Shown: positions 37,540-50,145, counted from the stretch's first letter. The stretch: 64,000 bases of DNA from Tethya wilhelma (GCA_964030475.1 CAXIPT010000005.1:4607960-4671959); one strand, 5' to 3'. The notes: generated from the letters alone by a model not told the origin. Made by a program: numbers and translations.

Positions 37540-39186
37540 TACTGATACTTGCTTCAAGCAATATGTGTCATAACTTCATAACTACCAGAGACCATGTCCC
37601 AGCCCAAGGACAAAGGATGATGAGACCTTCTTCCTTGGTTACCCATGGGATAGAGATGGAGCAAGACAGGCATTCATACACACCACTTCCCTCTGTTGTC
37701 TAACCATACATCATATCACAATAATCTTGCATGTTGTTGAACAACACATATCTCAGTGACCACTATTCTTTGGTCTCAGAGCCTTCAGTGCCAGCAATTG
37801 CATTAGTCAGTGTAACTTACCATAATAATGTTCTGGAGTAGAAGTCCAGATTTTTGCAACCTGGCATGCATCAATTTGAACAAATATAATATGACAATAG
37901 TTATTACACATGCAATATTGTTAAAACTTCACACCATCACACGCTCACCTAGCACACACCCTCACATGCTCACCTAGCACACCCCCTCACATGCTCACCT
38001 AGCACACACCCTCACACCCTCACCTAGCACACACCCTCACACGCTCACCTAGCAACACTCCTCTGTTTCCTCTCCTGTGTCCTCTCGTAGACGGCTCTGG
38101 CCTCTGATAGCCGGTGGTAAGTCTTCTTCAACTCTGAGAGGAGGCTTTCCTACAAGGGGAGGAGAGGATGGAAGGAAGTTAAAGTCCACTATGATATCAC
38201 GTTTGGGAGACTGCTGACATCAGCGTGTGAAATGATTTGCAGAATTAGCAATTAATGAAAAGAGTAAGGTTGTGCAAGGCACGCAAATGGATAGCGTTAA
38301 TTAGATTAAACCTTCAAAGGAATACCAAACATTCCATTCAAGCCATATCAAAGGCAACTTTAACCACAATAGATTGGATATCAAATTTGGAAAATCTTGA
38401 TGTGTATAACCTTTAGCCCAGGTGATTATGTAACTGTACCCAGGAACTGCCATGCATGACCTCTGACCTCACTCCCACATCTAACCAAAAGTGCGTGTCA
38501 TGCAACCAAACTTTGCAGTCAGCAGACAGGCAGACAGACACACACACACACGATCTTCCTTCCCCCAGTGAAGTGATGTGGAGGGAGCTTCATAGCAACG
38601 TCACCAACCCATCCTGTCTGTCTCAACACCACCAATCTAGCACTGATAAACTGCCTTACACCAAGGAGTAGAAAGGCTATCTTATGTCAGATCATTTGGT
38701 TCACTATCGTACTGATTTTTTTGTCAGTGTTCTTTGGCATTAATAAAGAAATGGTTAAAGCTAGGAGCACTCAGACAAATATTGATGGTACTCTGGGAGA
38801 GAGGGAGAGTTACTGGAAAATTTAAGAAAAAATAACAAACTTTTAACAGAAAACTAAATTTCAAGCAAATGACTTTTATTTAAAATATATTCTAAGAAAG
38901 GAGGACAAACTGTGTACCCTGTTTGTTTTGATCAACACACAGCACCTGAACAGGAAGTTCAAGAGCCAAGAGAGCTAGCTCATTGGGGGCTCGTCACACA
39001 CACACACACACACACACANCACTATAGTTGCACAACTGGGTCGGGTGGCACACACTTAAGGGTATGCAACTAGTTTGTTTGCCATTGATCCCCTGTGACT
39101 CCTAGCTACTCTATTGTCACCTCCACCCATCCAGTAACCAGCAATTATCCGATAAAAACTTTAGTTACTAGGCAATGGAAAACAAA

Positions 39187-39233
<47 letters not shown>

Positions 39234-40157
39234 CACAATGACAGCTGCCTGTCCACATCACATCCTCCTCCTGTCTAGAACAGATGATCTCTGATTTTGT
39301 ATACACACTGTACAAAAAACCTCCCTAGAATACCCCCAATCCACATCCACTATTACACAGAATTACAAAACAACATTGAAATTCCTCGTTTTACCAAAAA
39401 TTACAATGAGTAGCTACAAGTGAAAAAGATAAAGAGAGAAAGAGTGAGATCCTCTTTCTACCAAGAATTACAGTGAGTGCAAGTAAGAAAGTTTAGAAAG
39501 AGCGTGAGATGGATCATTTAGGTACATCCTCAGCAACCATATTTGCCTTCCTCACTACCAGGTCTTCCCCTAAGGGAGTTACCTCCAATAGACTAATAGT
39601 CCCTACCTGCCATTACATACTCCACCCACACAAATTCCACCTGCGCAAGTATATACCTAAAGAGGTACCTAATTTAAAAGAGAAACGTTCCATTTTTCAG
39701 AAAAACACCCACACTCAATTTCCTCTCTGAGAATTTCTTAGGAAAAATGTGCATGGCATTGCAATGGAGGAGTTGTGACAGATGGTAGGCACCTGACCGC
39801 GGAATGGAAGAAGACTTAAGTCTCTCCACACATAAGCAAACAAAATGATAAAAAGATAAAATAGCTGACCACACACACTGTACACAAGCAATAGCGATAG
39901 GGTTGTTGAATAAGAGATATGGTGGCCACAGAGGATGTAGGCCGGCTGGCCCAGCGCTGCTGCTCCTTGTAGGTCATGTGACCACAGAGACAGAGGCGAG
40001 ACAATTTCAGGGCTGGGCGTGAGACCGGCAGGATGATGTTGTCGTGACGTCATCGTTAGTGTATGAATGGTAGGGTTCGACTCTTTGATACGAAGAATTT
40101 TCCACATACCATAAGTATTATTATATAGATCAATAATGCTGCAACAACAGGATGGGG

Positions 40158-40193
<36 letters not shown>

Positions 40194-43100
40194 ACATTAT
40201 AGTAGCATGACCCTTAAGTGGGGGGCACTTGATGCACGGTCGGGTGCTGCAGAATAAAGGATCATGCAACTATTTCGTTTGCCATTGACCCCCTGTGAAC
40301 CTTAGCTACTCTACTGTCACCTCCACCCATCCAGTAACCAGCAATTGGTTGCTAGGCAATTACAAACAAACACACATACACAGACACACTCAAAATCTCC
40401 AAGTTTTACCACAACTGCTTCAAATATCGCTAAAAAAAACAAACTATAAATATTATTGCACTCATAAGCAGTCAGGCCCAGAACATGTGTCTATGGCTAT
40501 ATCCTGTCTAAGAATTTCAACAAAACAATGTATACACTTAAATTGAGTGTTCTTAGAAATAGACTAATATATACTGGCTACCCCATACCAATCGGTGACC
40601 CATGGCAACACCTGAAAATATTTTATTGCAGAGGAAGGAAGGTATGGAGTAGGGAGACTGTTTACCTGCACTCAAGTTCAAAATGAGTGGGCTGGAGTTT
40701 AACCACCATATCCTGTTCTCTCAAATAGGTGGGTGGGTGTAATCAGATTATCACTCATGGTCAGTTACAACCACTCATTTTGCATACCACTGACTCAGTA
40801 GTAATAGTGTTGTTGCTATGGAGATGCCCCATTGAGGTATGTATACTAGTCAGGGTGTGTACATGTGTGTGTTGTGTGCGATTATGCAGTTCCAGTGATG
40901 AGTTAGTTCTGACTTAGTTCTGACTGTAGGGACAATGATGTCATTGGGTGAAACTTCAAAGGTGGCTATGAAATAATGGGGTCTTATTGTGTTAACTCTT
41001 AGTGGCATCATGATATTCAAAGGAGAAGCAATATGGCTGCACACTACAAGGTGCCCAGGCCCCAGTTAGCAATGGTAACAGCACTTAGACTAAACTATGA
41101 TGATTTAAACTGCAAGAAATTATGAGTGGAGAGTAGAACTGGCAAAAATTAACCATTGAATAATACTATAGTTATATAGAAGTAAAAATTTATACATTAT
41201 AAATATATTGTACATGTACTATGTATGTTGCTTGTAAACAGAGTATTTCTAGCTTCTTATCAAACAACCAGTAATTATCCTAACTTGGTTTGTACAAAGC
41301 TCACTAGACAGAAAAACAGAACAAAACTTTAAAAAAACAACATTGCCTCTTCATAATATTTACTTCAGCCAGAAAGAATTCAAATTCAGTGGTTTGGCTG
41401 TTACACGCTTTTCAGTTGCCAAATTAGAAAATCTTTCACACGCAATTACACAACCCGCATCTATAGAATCACAGCTCTCACTTCAGTGCAGTAGCCTCGT
41501 TCCCAGGCCCCCTCTCCAGCTTCCAGTGGGCGTGGCGTGGACTCACAGAGAGGGAGCGTGTGCGAACGAGGCTATCAGGGCATCAAAGAGCCACATCCTA
41601 CGAAGATGGACAGATGAATGGTGGACGGGTGGGACATGAAGGGTTGTTGGGTCCATTGGGAGCCAAGGAAAGAGGAAGGGAGCAGAGGACATCCTCCCCG
41701 CCCACAGAGACACAACTAGTGGTTTGTAGTGTGAGAGCCAACAAGGAGCACAGGGCTCTAGCTACAGCTTCACCGATGTTCGCCATGGGGATGTATGTAT
41801 TCGTGGCAACAGTGGTGCTTCAACATGGCAACACACAAACAAAACCTCACTAGAACAGTAAGGTTTACAACATCCCTGCTCTGACTGTACACACTTGTGC
41901 AGAGCCCACTGTATAAATAATGAATATTATTACTACATATAGTGGGTTCAAACCACCCACACACTTAATCCCTGGGTAATTAAGGAAGCACTCTAATCAC
42001 AACACAGACTTCCTGTCCTTGACCTGTTACCAGCAACAGCTGCCCCAATTTACTACCTACAGTACTTGAGGCACTACTCATGCACCCAAATTCTGGGATT
42101 TTCTACCAAATGAGTGGGATCATTTAGACAGCAGATAGAGAATTATTACAACCATGTGTGTTGCACTGTGGTGGCATGTTAGAGCTCATAGACTTGGAGA
42201 CAGGAACCAATAGGAACCCAGCTGAAAACAACAACTCTTGGCTGGTTTGGATTTTCCCAGAACAAGCCAGACTTGTATTCTCCTTAGGTGAATGGTGAAA
42301 AAAACAAAAACATGGTCACCTCAATTGAATAAACTACTCTCCGCAGATTGTGTAAGATTATGTCTATATAGCTGCCATTCAACTCTTGGCTGGTTTGAAT
42401 CTCCCAGAACAAGCCAGACCTGCATTCTCCTGAGATGAATGGTGAAAAAAACAGGGTCACTTCAATTAAATAAACTACTCTCCGCAGATTGTGCAATATT
42501 ACGTCTAGCTGCCATTCGTCGGAATCTAGACCCCGGAAATGGAAGTTTATGAGAAATTCATGAGAAATTATATGCAGATTTACGTAAGTAGTCTTCTATA
42601 CAGACAACCGCAAACCATTAAGCCAGGCCTTTTCAAACATACGTAGCAGTACAGGTCATGCAACAGTATCCTTAAAATTATATTAAAAAATGAATGAGAA
42701 TTGCACAGTACAATGTACCCTAACAGCACATAATACCACTGATTCTACAAGCTATAACCCCGTGGCATAATATTGCTCTTACCTCCCGGCAGATTGGACA
42801 CACCCACTTCCCCTCAGGAATGGTCCAGAGCCGAGGGTACTGGCAGTAGGTGTGGCACTCCTTTTCACACTCGTCACAGAGCAGCATCTATTCAAATGTT
42901 TGTGCATGAAAAATCAAACAATCCCAAACCCAAGGAACCCTCCCAATGCCTGCTCAGGCAAGCATTTATCAAAGGCCGAGCCATTCAGGTGCCTAGTCTT
43001 GAGAACTAGGGCTGGTATGTATATCATTACATTAGTTGCTGAGTACTTGCATGACCAGTGTTGCTGAAGCCTTGGTTGAAGTAAAGTGGACCTCATATTG

Positions 43101-46100
43101 TTTCATTATGCTTTGGTTGATGATTTAAGATGACCTCCATGGAGAGTTTCCTGTGAGGTTCTCACTTGTATATGTTTACAAACACCCTAGCAACACAACA
43201 CTGTACAAGGCTTCAGGTGCACTGGCTGAACACTCTTGAGTGGTAACCTACTAGTAAAGGCCATCAATTATTTAGGCAAAATTATTTGAATTGGGTTTTC
43301 TTGTTTTGTTTTTTTTCTTTTTTAAACAGCTAGAGTTTACAAAGTGCTGACCTGTTTATAGTCTACATCTTTGTGACACTGCATACACCCTTCGACTTTG
43401 TCGGTAGTCACACTCTCAACAATCTTTAGCTTTTCTTTCGGTTTCTTTTTTGAGACCTTCAAAGACGAGGACAGAGTACAAAGAGAGACAATATAACCAC
43501 CAACTAGCCACATAAACAAGGCCGACAATATGCACTGGTCTTACTTTAGGAGCTGTCCTACTGGATCGTCGAGGCTTAGCTGACCTCCTGCTAGCTGTGT
43601 CGTTCACGGATGACCCTTCATCCTTATCACTACCAAGAGGTGGGATGTCATTATTAGAGGGGGCTGTCTCATTATGATTAGACTGGGAATTGACCGATGG
43701 AGTGGATGATGATTGAGTCGGGGGTTCTACAGGTTGTTTGCAGGTGTGTGCTACAGAGGGGGAGAGTTGGACTTGGTCTGATTCGAGAGGGGAGGACTCC
43801 TTGGAGGTACCATCAGCACCATTGCTGTCAGGTGGTTGTAGTGGCCTTCTGGTGCGTGAATCCAGGATAGTGATGTAACTGGCCAAGTCATCCAGTGACC
43901 TAGTGTTGAGTCATTGCAATGGAGAGTGGTGGCAACACATATTGAACACTGATTGGTGTCTGCGCACAACGGAAAATGTATTAGAGCAACGTGAACCCGA
44001 CGTGTTTCATTTGCATCGCCACGGTTACCATTTCAGAGGGCTGTTTTCTGCTTGTTCTACTACCGGTGTATCCATCTCGACCCTCAATGTGATTGAATGG
44101 CGAGAGAGAGTGAGAGAGAACGCTCACACATCGCAATCACCATTGAGAAAGGTTGTGCGACTAAAGTGAACCTTACAGACACATTAGTGCAATCACCTCA
44201 CTCACACATTGGGAACGAAATGGATAAACATCGGGCCTTGCTGTACATGTGGCGACCATGTGCACACATTAAATCACCATATGTCTTGCAAATTGCATGA
44301 AAACATCAACACTTCTACAAAATACTGCACAGCTCCATTTTTTGAGAAATTTATACCGTATAGCGGGAATTTTTCGTGGGGGAAAATTTTTGCGTTTTCG
44401 TCTTGAATAGAAATTCGCGGGGAAAATTTTTGTGAATTGCGTCTCAACAATACGTGACAACCTCGTACCTTACAAATTTCGTGGGGGAAATTTTTCGCGG
44501 AAAGCTGCCAAACCGCGAAAATCGCAAAAATTTCCCGCTATACGGTAATCTTTTTTTTGAAAAGCTGTACATAGGAATTATATAGAGATTTGTGATTTAC
44601 AAAAAGACAGGCTTTCACATTCCCTTTTTGTGCCACAACCAAATTGAGCTATCCAGTATTGGCTAGACCCATTTTTCAATTTAATGACCATATACTTCTC
44701 ACTCTTACCTGGCTAGTTCCACCCAGATGGCAGGCTTTGGGGGGGCGTGGTGATAATCCCTCTCACCATAGAGTCGGATATCATATGCAGCATCCTATGG
44801 AAGGAAGTGGGGGTATGTATGCAAGGGTGTGGTCTATCTTAGAATATATATATACCGTATAGCTAGAAATTTTCGAGGAGTATAAATTTTGCTGTTTTCG
44901 CGGATCGCCGACGATCCGCGAAATTTTCACCCGCAAAAATTTCGGGATCGTATTGCAATATATGGGTGGGGCTGATCGACCCTTGAAAATAAAATCACGA
45001 AAAGTTTGGCGATCGCCTTTCTGTGAAAATTTTATTCCTCAAAAATTTCTAGCTATACGGTATACCAATACTGTCATTAACATTGTATGGAGTTGTGATT
45101 GGCACTGTTGTGACAATTGATGCATAGAAAATGTATTCATTTGTGTCAAAGACTTGGTGTTAGATGTCTGTTCCTGGATAGCATAAAATAAGGGTTATTC
45201 CAATCAAGAGAGTACTTAATACTGTAAGCATGTTATATACTCTTGTTCCAATTGAGAAAGAATATTTCAAGTTGGAGGATTTTTCCATGCATACTCATAC
45301 AGCAACACACACACAAGCACACACTCAAGGTATTCAGTGTCATACTGGCAGACCTGTAAGAGCCAATGTCTCTGTCCGTCATAGTCTAGGCCGATGGGTG
45401 AAGAGTGCATGGCTTCCACTGGTATCTGTTTCTTTAGCTCATTCTTAAAGGACATGTTGTAATCAAACTGCTCCTCACAGGCCAGCTACAGGATATGGTA
45501 AAGGTCGTCAAATCAATAAACTTTCACTACACCATATTATAAGAGTTGTGACAATACAGTTTCTATAGGAATACTTAATATTTATACCCGAAAGAGTTTC
45601 ATCCGTTTCTCCACACTTAGACTATCATATGGAACCGTTTCTCTGATCAAACCATTCCCCCTAGCCAGCTGAAATGATCAAATAACAAACAAAACACATC
45701 ATAAATTCTTTCAAACAGTATATCAAATATCAAGTGACACAACTTAGAGACTAGAACACATTGCTGACCTTGATGGCCATTCTCTGCCATTCCTTGCGTC
45801 CCTCACTCCGACCTATGTTGTGAAGGAGTCGCCAGTGGATGTGCACCACCTGGTTCTCATCAGCAGGAGAACAGTAGCCTGGGGAGAGAGAAAGAGTGGC
45901 TACATGATGGCCAATGTTACAGTAATAGCAAGGATGGCCATATAGGCCTTGTAGATTTCAGTAGAAGGTGGTGGTGATGTAGCACAGTATGTGATGCCAT
46001 TAATTGACATAATTACAGGGGCAGTCAGGGGGGTTTCCCAAGCAAATGGTAAGAGTGGGTTTTAATTGGAATTTCAATTCATATACTACAAGAGTAGTGT

Positions 46101-46319
46101 TTATATCCATGACTAGACTTCATGCACCCTTAACTTAAAGTTTTCTGAATGTTTTGTACCATTAATGAAGAAGTCTTCCAGTTGTTTGAGAGTAATGGCC
46201 GGGAGTCCTAAAATGAGTCCAAACCGTTGAAGAAAACAGTAGATTTGAGCGAAGTCGGACAATGCTGAGAGAGAAGTATCACTCTGTCCATTTTGTTCAC
46301 ATATTGGCACTTCTTCCAT
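36034..46319 (-). CDS. RSF1: RSF1-like chromatin-remodelling subunit (DDT/WHIM + PHD finger)
   Basis: Eleven exons on the minus strand, all in frame: 46319-46160, 45878-45769, 45668-45588, 45485-45354, 44794-44709, 43899-43545, 43456-43352, 42887-42783, 38149-38049, 37860-37821 and 36792-36034. The protein is 677 residues. RSF1 partners SNF2H (ISWI) in the RSF nucleosome-spacing complex. An N-terminal DDT-like helix region (about 20-90) is followed by a WHIM-type block with GLDYDGQRHWLL (RSF1: IGRDKDGLMYW). A low-complexity acidic/Ser stretch comes next, then a PHD finger at 332-376 (Cys332, Cys335, Cys347, Cys350, His355, Cys358, Cys373, Cys376). After it come a charged helix and an RRSRRSRKEVNYAEL segment, which matches the RSTRTRKCISYRF region just after the PHD in human RSF1. 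Human RSF1 is over 1400 residues, so this is a compact version lacking most of the acidic middle. Introns hold two MITEs and a minisatellite. Confidence 0.9.
37501..37538. repeat. (CA)n microsatellite in an RSF1-like intron
   Basis: Pure CA repeat in the last intron of the RSF1-like gene. Confidence 0.9.
37941..38055. repeat. 25-base minisatellite that repeats a 5' splice site
   Basis: Five units start at 37941, 37966, 37991, 38016 and 38041, an exact 25-base period. Read on the minus strand, each unit carries CTAG|GTGAG followed by C or G. The unit at 38041 overlaps the end of the RSF1-like exon 38149-38049 and provides its real donor. The other four are downstream copies of that donor inside the intron. 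Confidence 0.9.
39001..40380. repeat. Diverged repeat module with CA tracts in an RSF1-like intron
   Basis: The segment 39061-39232 (from GGTATGCAACTAGTTTGTTT, through a CCACCCATCCAGTAACCAGC block, to AAACAAACACAC) recurs at 40263-40376 with roughly 85-90% identity by eye. CA tracts precede both copies (39001-39018, broken by N at 39019, and 40158-40196). It looks like an old tandem or dispersed duplication. No coding content. Confidence 0.6.
41492..41574. mobile_element. Small foldback element with 11-base terminal inverted repeats
   Basis: TAGCCTCGTTC at 41492-41502 is mirrored as GAACGAGGCTA at 41564-41574. The 83-base element has a GC-rich interior, unlike its AT-rich surroundings. It lies in the long RSF1-like intron. 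Confidence 0.55.
42233..42517. repeat. Two tandem ~148/137-base units
   Basis: AACTCTTGGCTGGTTTG begins both units (42233 and 42381) and GCTGCCATTC ends both. They differ by several substitutions and small indels. Intronic; not coding. Confidence 0.8.
44354..44547. mobile_element. Foldback MITE of the TACCGTATAG family (intron of the RSF1-like gene)
   Basis: The left arm starts TACCGTATAGCGGGAATTTT. The right arm ends CCCGCTATACGGTA, its inverse. The interior contains further inverted runs of GGGGAAAATTTTTG-type sequence, so almost the whole 194 bases is self-complementary. The outermost TA on each side could be the target duplication. Confidence 0.8.
44851..45064. mobile_element. Second foldback MITE of the same family, 300 bases away
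   Basis: The left end is TATACCGTATAGCTAGAAAT and the right end is the perfect inverse (ATTTCTAGCTATACGGTATA); the match continues into the next bases. The 214-base element lies in the neighbouring RSF1-like intron. It shares the TACCGTATAG tip with 44354-44547 and 15240-15418 but has a different inner sequence. Confidence 0.8.
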
Positions 46320-46697
46320 CACACTTTCTAGACTAACTCTCCCGCCATTTCACTGGGCATGTTGGCACAAGTCAAGACAGTTGCTGACGACCTTTACCTG
46401 CAATCAATCTAAATACTCGACACTTCAATTTTCCATAATGACGTCAGAGATGTTGCAGTGTTTGTCACGTACTTACTCCACGTGCTGCGAGAGTTGGTGA
46501 TAAACTTTGTTTGCAAGATAAGACTTTTCACTCTGACTGCAGTTTCATTGTGGTAGGACAGACATCTTCCAAACCTGCTACCGCTGATATAATAGGACTG
46601 CTGTTCAAATACTACATAAATCAACTGCAGGGAGATTTTCCAGGTGCGCATTTATTGGAAAATTCTTTAGACCAGTCTGAAGTGTGCAGTAATCAAC
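46320..46697. promoter_or_regulatory. Divergent promoter between the RSF1-like gene and the RRM protein gene
   Basis: The start codons of the two genes face away from each other 378 bases apart. No TATA box is evident. The region must hold both 5' UTRs and core promoters unless untranslated upstream exons exist. Confidence 0.55.
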
Positions 46698-49052
46698 ATG
46701 GCTGGACGTAGGCGAGAAGAGAATCTGGAATCCAAAATCATCATTCGTAACTACCCATTCGATACGTCAGACAGAGACATGAGGATCATGTTTGAGAAAT
46801 ACGGCAAAATTGATGACTGTGAGTTGAGAGGGTGGAAGCAGCTAAAAGCACAACGTCATGTAATAGTAGTGAATATTTGGATATTTCTCTTTCTTTAGTG
46901 TTTTCTCCAAGGGACAAGGTCACAAGAAAGCTTCGAGGATTCACTTTCTGTCAGTATCGGAGGAAAGAAGATGCTGCTGATGCAGTTAAAGGAATGAACG
47001 GAAGAGTAAGGCAATCTGTGTATCTCCTTCAACTCTTTCACTATCTATGATTTGTCCTAATGTGCTTCTATTTTAGGATATTTCTGGTCAAAAGCTCTCT
47101 GTTGAATTCTGTCGAATCCCTCGTGGTGAAAATCGAAGTGGGCGTGACAGGGATCGCGATCGCGACAGCAGGAGTGACAGGAGGCGGAGTCGATCCCCTC
47201 ACGATCGGAGACGCTCACCAATCAGAGACAGAGACCGAGATCGTGATCGTTCCAGTTATCGTAACGACGGATACGACTCCCGTAGCGGTGCTGGCTACGA
47301 CTTCCCTCCTCCCTCTGATGTGGGCCTCTATGGGTCATCCTCCGGTGGATACAACCAACCCGGAAGATTTGCTAGTGGTCCACCTCCACCTATGGGAGGT
47401 CCGCCACCCCGTCCGGGAGCACGTACGGGTCTGCTCGATCCTCCCTATCCCCTGCCGAGTGTCCCTGAAGGAATGGGGCCGGAGAGACCACCCCCTGGCA
47501 GTGCTCCAGGGGGTGGATACACCGGGGGTCCACCACCTCGAGGGGGCTATGGTGGACTACCCCCCGATGAGTTTGGATACAGCAGGGGACCGCCAGACAT
47601 GGGACCACCTCCTACAAGAGACGGTAGCTATGGTAGAGGCCCGCCTCCTTCTGGATACTCTGGTGAGTGTGTGCATGTGTGAGCGTGTGAGGGGATAGGG
47701 TACTTGTTGGGGAGTGAATGGTTTACGGTGACAGGTGTATTTGGGAGAATTCCTGATCGGTTGCTAGTTCAATGCAATCTCGGTGACTCTCCATTTGTCT
47801 GAGATGAAGTTCACACCACCTCACCAAGCACAAGGAGTGAGAGAGAGAGAGAGAGGCAAAACACCCCACTTACTGTTAACCTGTTCTGTCTACATGTCTG
47901 TGTACATATACGTATGTATAATACTGTCCCAAATTCATGAATCTCCATGCACGTGTGTTTATAGGCGGGCCACCTCCACCCTCCTCAGACCCCTATTCCA
48001 GCCAGCACCCCCCGAGCCGAGGGTACTATGATGATCAGCGCTATTCCGATGGCCCACCACCCCCGTCCAGCCGTCAGATGAACATGGGTCACCCCCCTCC
48101 TGATTCCAACTACAGTGGCCCTCCACCTAGGGGGTCAGGCTCAGGACCCCCATCGGGGGGATATAGTGCATCAGGGTACGACAGAAGAGACCCCCCTGGA
48201 GGGGGTGGTTATGACAGCTATCACTCTGGTGGCCCACCGCCCCCCATGTCCTCTCGTGACAGATACAGTGGGTCTTACGATAGTGGGACCAATGCCAGGG
48301 ATGGCTACAGTGGAACAGGGGGGACCAGCAGCTACAGGTCAGTTCCCCCTCCCGGTTCGAGCTCATCCGGGCCTGGTGGTATGAGTTCGGCTGGGAGGTA
48401 TGGTCCTCCTCCGAGCTCCTCAAACCGATACCCACCCCCTAGTGGAACTAGTGGCAGCACAGACCCTGTTGGCTATGGAGCTCCGGCAAGAAAAGTTGAA
48501 TATAATGCCCAGTCGAGTTCCGATCCATACTATCGTTCTTCCAGCGGCGGTCCAAGTGCAGCAGGAGGGGGCCCTTCCTCCTATTCCAGCAACCCAAGCA
48601 GTAGCCGCCCAATGTCAAGCAAACCACCTTCCAGTATTGACAGGTATGGTAGTGGCCCGACGAGCAGCAGTGAGTACACTTCCAGTAGCTATGGAGGAGG
48701 ATCTTCTAGCGGTGGTCCACCTCCTCCGAGTGGAGGGAGTTCTGTCGGACGGGGAACCAGCCGGTCCATGGTGGGAAATGAAGGTTATGCCAGCAGCTCA
48801 ACCAGTCGACCGCCACCACCATCCGGTAATGTTGGGTACGGATATTCTGGTACTGGAGGAGGAAGCAGTTATGATAGTCGAAGTAGCACCGGGTACCCTT
48901 CCACCGGGTCTAGCTACAGCTCCACTCAAGGTCAACCAAGAAGTGGATATTCTAATTATGGCCCATCATCTCAGGAGCGTACCAGTAGTGCCCCTTCCAG
49001 TGGTCAGGGATACGGACAGAGCAGCTATGACAAACCTGGGTCACGTTACTGA
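46698..49052 (+). CDS. RNA-binding protein: N-terminal RRM, RS/RD stretch and long Gly/Ser/Pro/Tyr low-complexity tail
   Basis: Four exons (46698-46818, 46899-47005, 47077-47662, 47965-49052) give 633 residues in one frame. The first donor is T|GTGAGT; using it restores the RRM. The RRM covers about residues 12-86, with an RNP2-like KIIIRNY (13-19) and an RNP1-like RGFTFCQY (53-60). A run of Arg-Asp and Arg-Ser dipeptides follows, as in SR splicing factors. The remaining ~500 residues are mostly Gly, Ser, Pro and Tyr, with many GPPPP and SSGG-type repeats. This composition is typical of phase-separating, prion-like domains. A role in nuclear pre-mRNA processing is likely. There is no RanBP2 zinc finger, so it is not a standard FUS/EWS protein. 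I cannot assign an orthologue. Confidence 0.9.
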
Positions 49053-49788
49053 GAGAGAGAGACCGGGTTTATACCCTGAATTACCCTGCTTTGAATCAAG
49101 AGACAAACCCTATGGTCACCCTTAAAACTAGTTCACTCATACCCTCACTATAATCTTATTAGGATATCTTTTGCTGCATTGCTATTAATCTTGTCTTGTT
49201 GTTGCAATAACTATTTTCTATACCCAAGTAGCCTAATGCACACTAACACACACACACTGTCACACATGTGAAAAAAAAACTTGCTATAATATCCCCTATC
49301 TATATGTTTACCTAAATTTTTTGTTGTGTTTTTCACCCTCTTGTTTATTCCCCCATAATTGTACTGATTTTCTATTTACCCACAATTTTTGTGATTCATA
49401 CATACACACTCCTACTTATTACACACCATTTTTTGGTGTGTTTTAGTATTAACATTTTGATTGTGGATCTGATGTCTTCTTGTGAGTGTGACTGGAGTGC
49501 TTACAGAAATCCCAGAATCCTTACAGAACCTGAAAAAAAAATACCTTAAAACCTCAAAAGTACTATGATGTAATCTTATTTTGATTGATCAGCAAAAAGG
49601 TAACCTGTACAACGTAACTGCACACATCATGTCCAGCACCAGTGGGATTTCTAGTCATCATCACTGATCAACTCAATATGCACCACACACTATTACAAAC
49701 GTACATAACTGCCTAGCTATCGTATTATATAAAAATTATTGTACAGAATAGAATTTTTTTAACTTATACAGTCATTCATGCAATCTCT
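49053..49788. other. 3' regions of two convergent genes
   Basis: Holds the 3' UTRs of the RRM protein gene (plus) and the beta-lactamase-like gene (minus). It is AT-rich with no open frame of note. A TTTATT at about 49345 could be a minus-strand AATAAA, but it is 440 bases past that stop. Confidence 0.45.
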
Positions 49789-50049
49789 CTATTGTTTCTT
49801 CCACACTGTGCCATAGGATAAACCTGGGATGGTGAGGCTGGTGACTTTACCAAAGAGGCTCCTCTGGAAGTAGATCCGTTCTCCTATGTGGCCAGAACCC
49901 AGGACAAAACAAGGCACAGGAAAACCCTGGACACTGATCTGGAAGGAATCGTTCTCGTACCACTCCAAGACAGCATCATCTCCTCCCTCCGAGACAAACA
50001 GCATTGGGTGACCAAATGGCATGGCATATGTGATGTTTATGACATCCTN

Positions 50050-50145
<96 letters not shown>

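Noticed and set aside
37921..38060. CRISPR-like regular repeats
   Set aside because: The 25-base units are head to tail without spacers, and the genome is eukaryotic.
39715..40269. 184-codon minus-strand frame in the RSF1-like intron
   Set aside because: Includes a CA-repeat-encoded Cys/Val run and the repeat module; no splice connection that keeps the RSF1 frame is needed, since the PHD exon and the exon at 38149 already join in phase 0.
48400..49125. 241-codon open frame overlapping the RRM protein's last exon
   Set aside because: It is a shifted-frame shadow of the low-complexity tail; the in-frame reading continues the spliced RRM protein to its stop at 49052.
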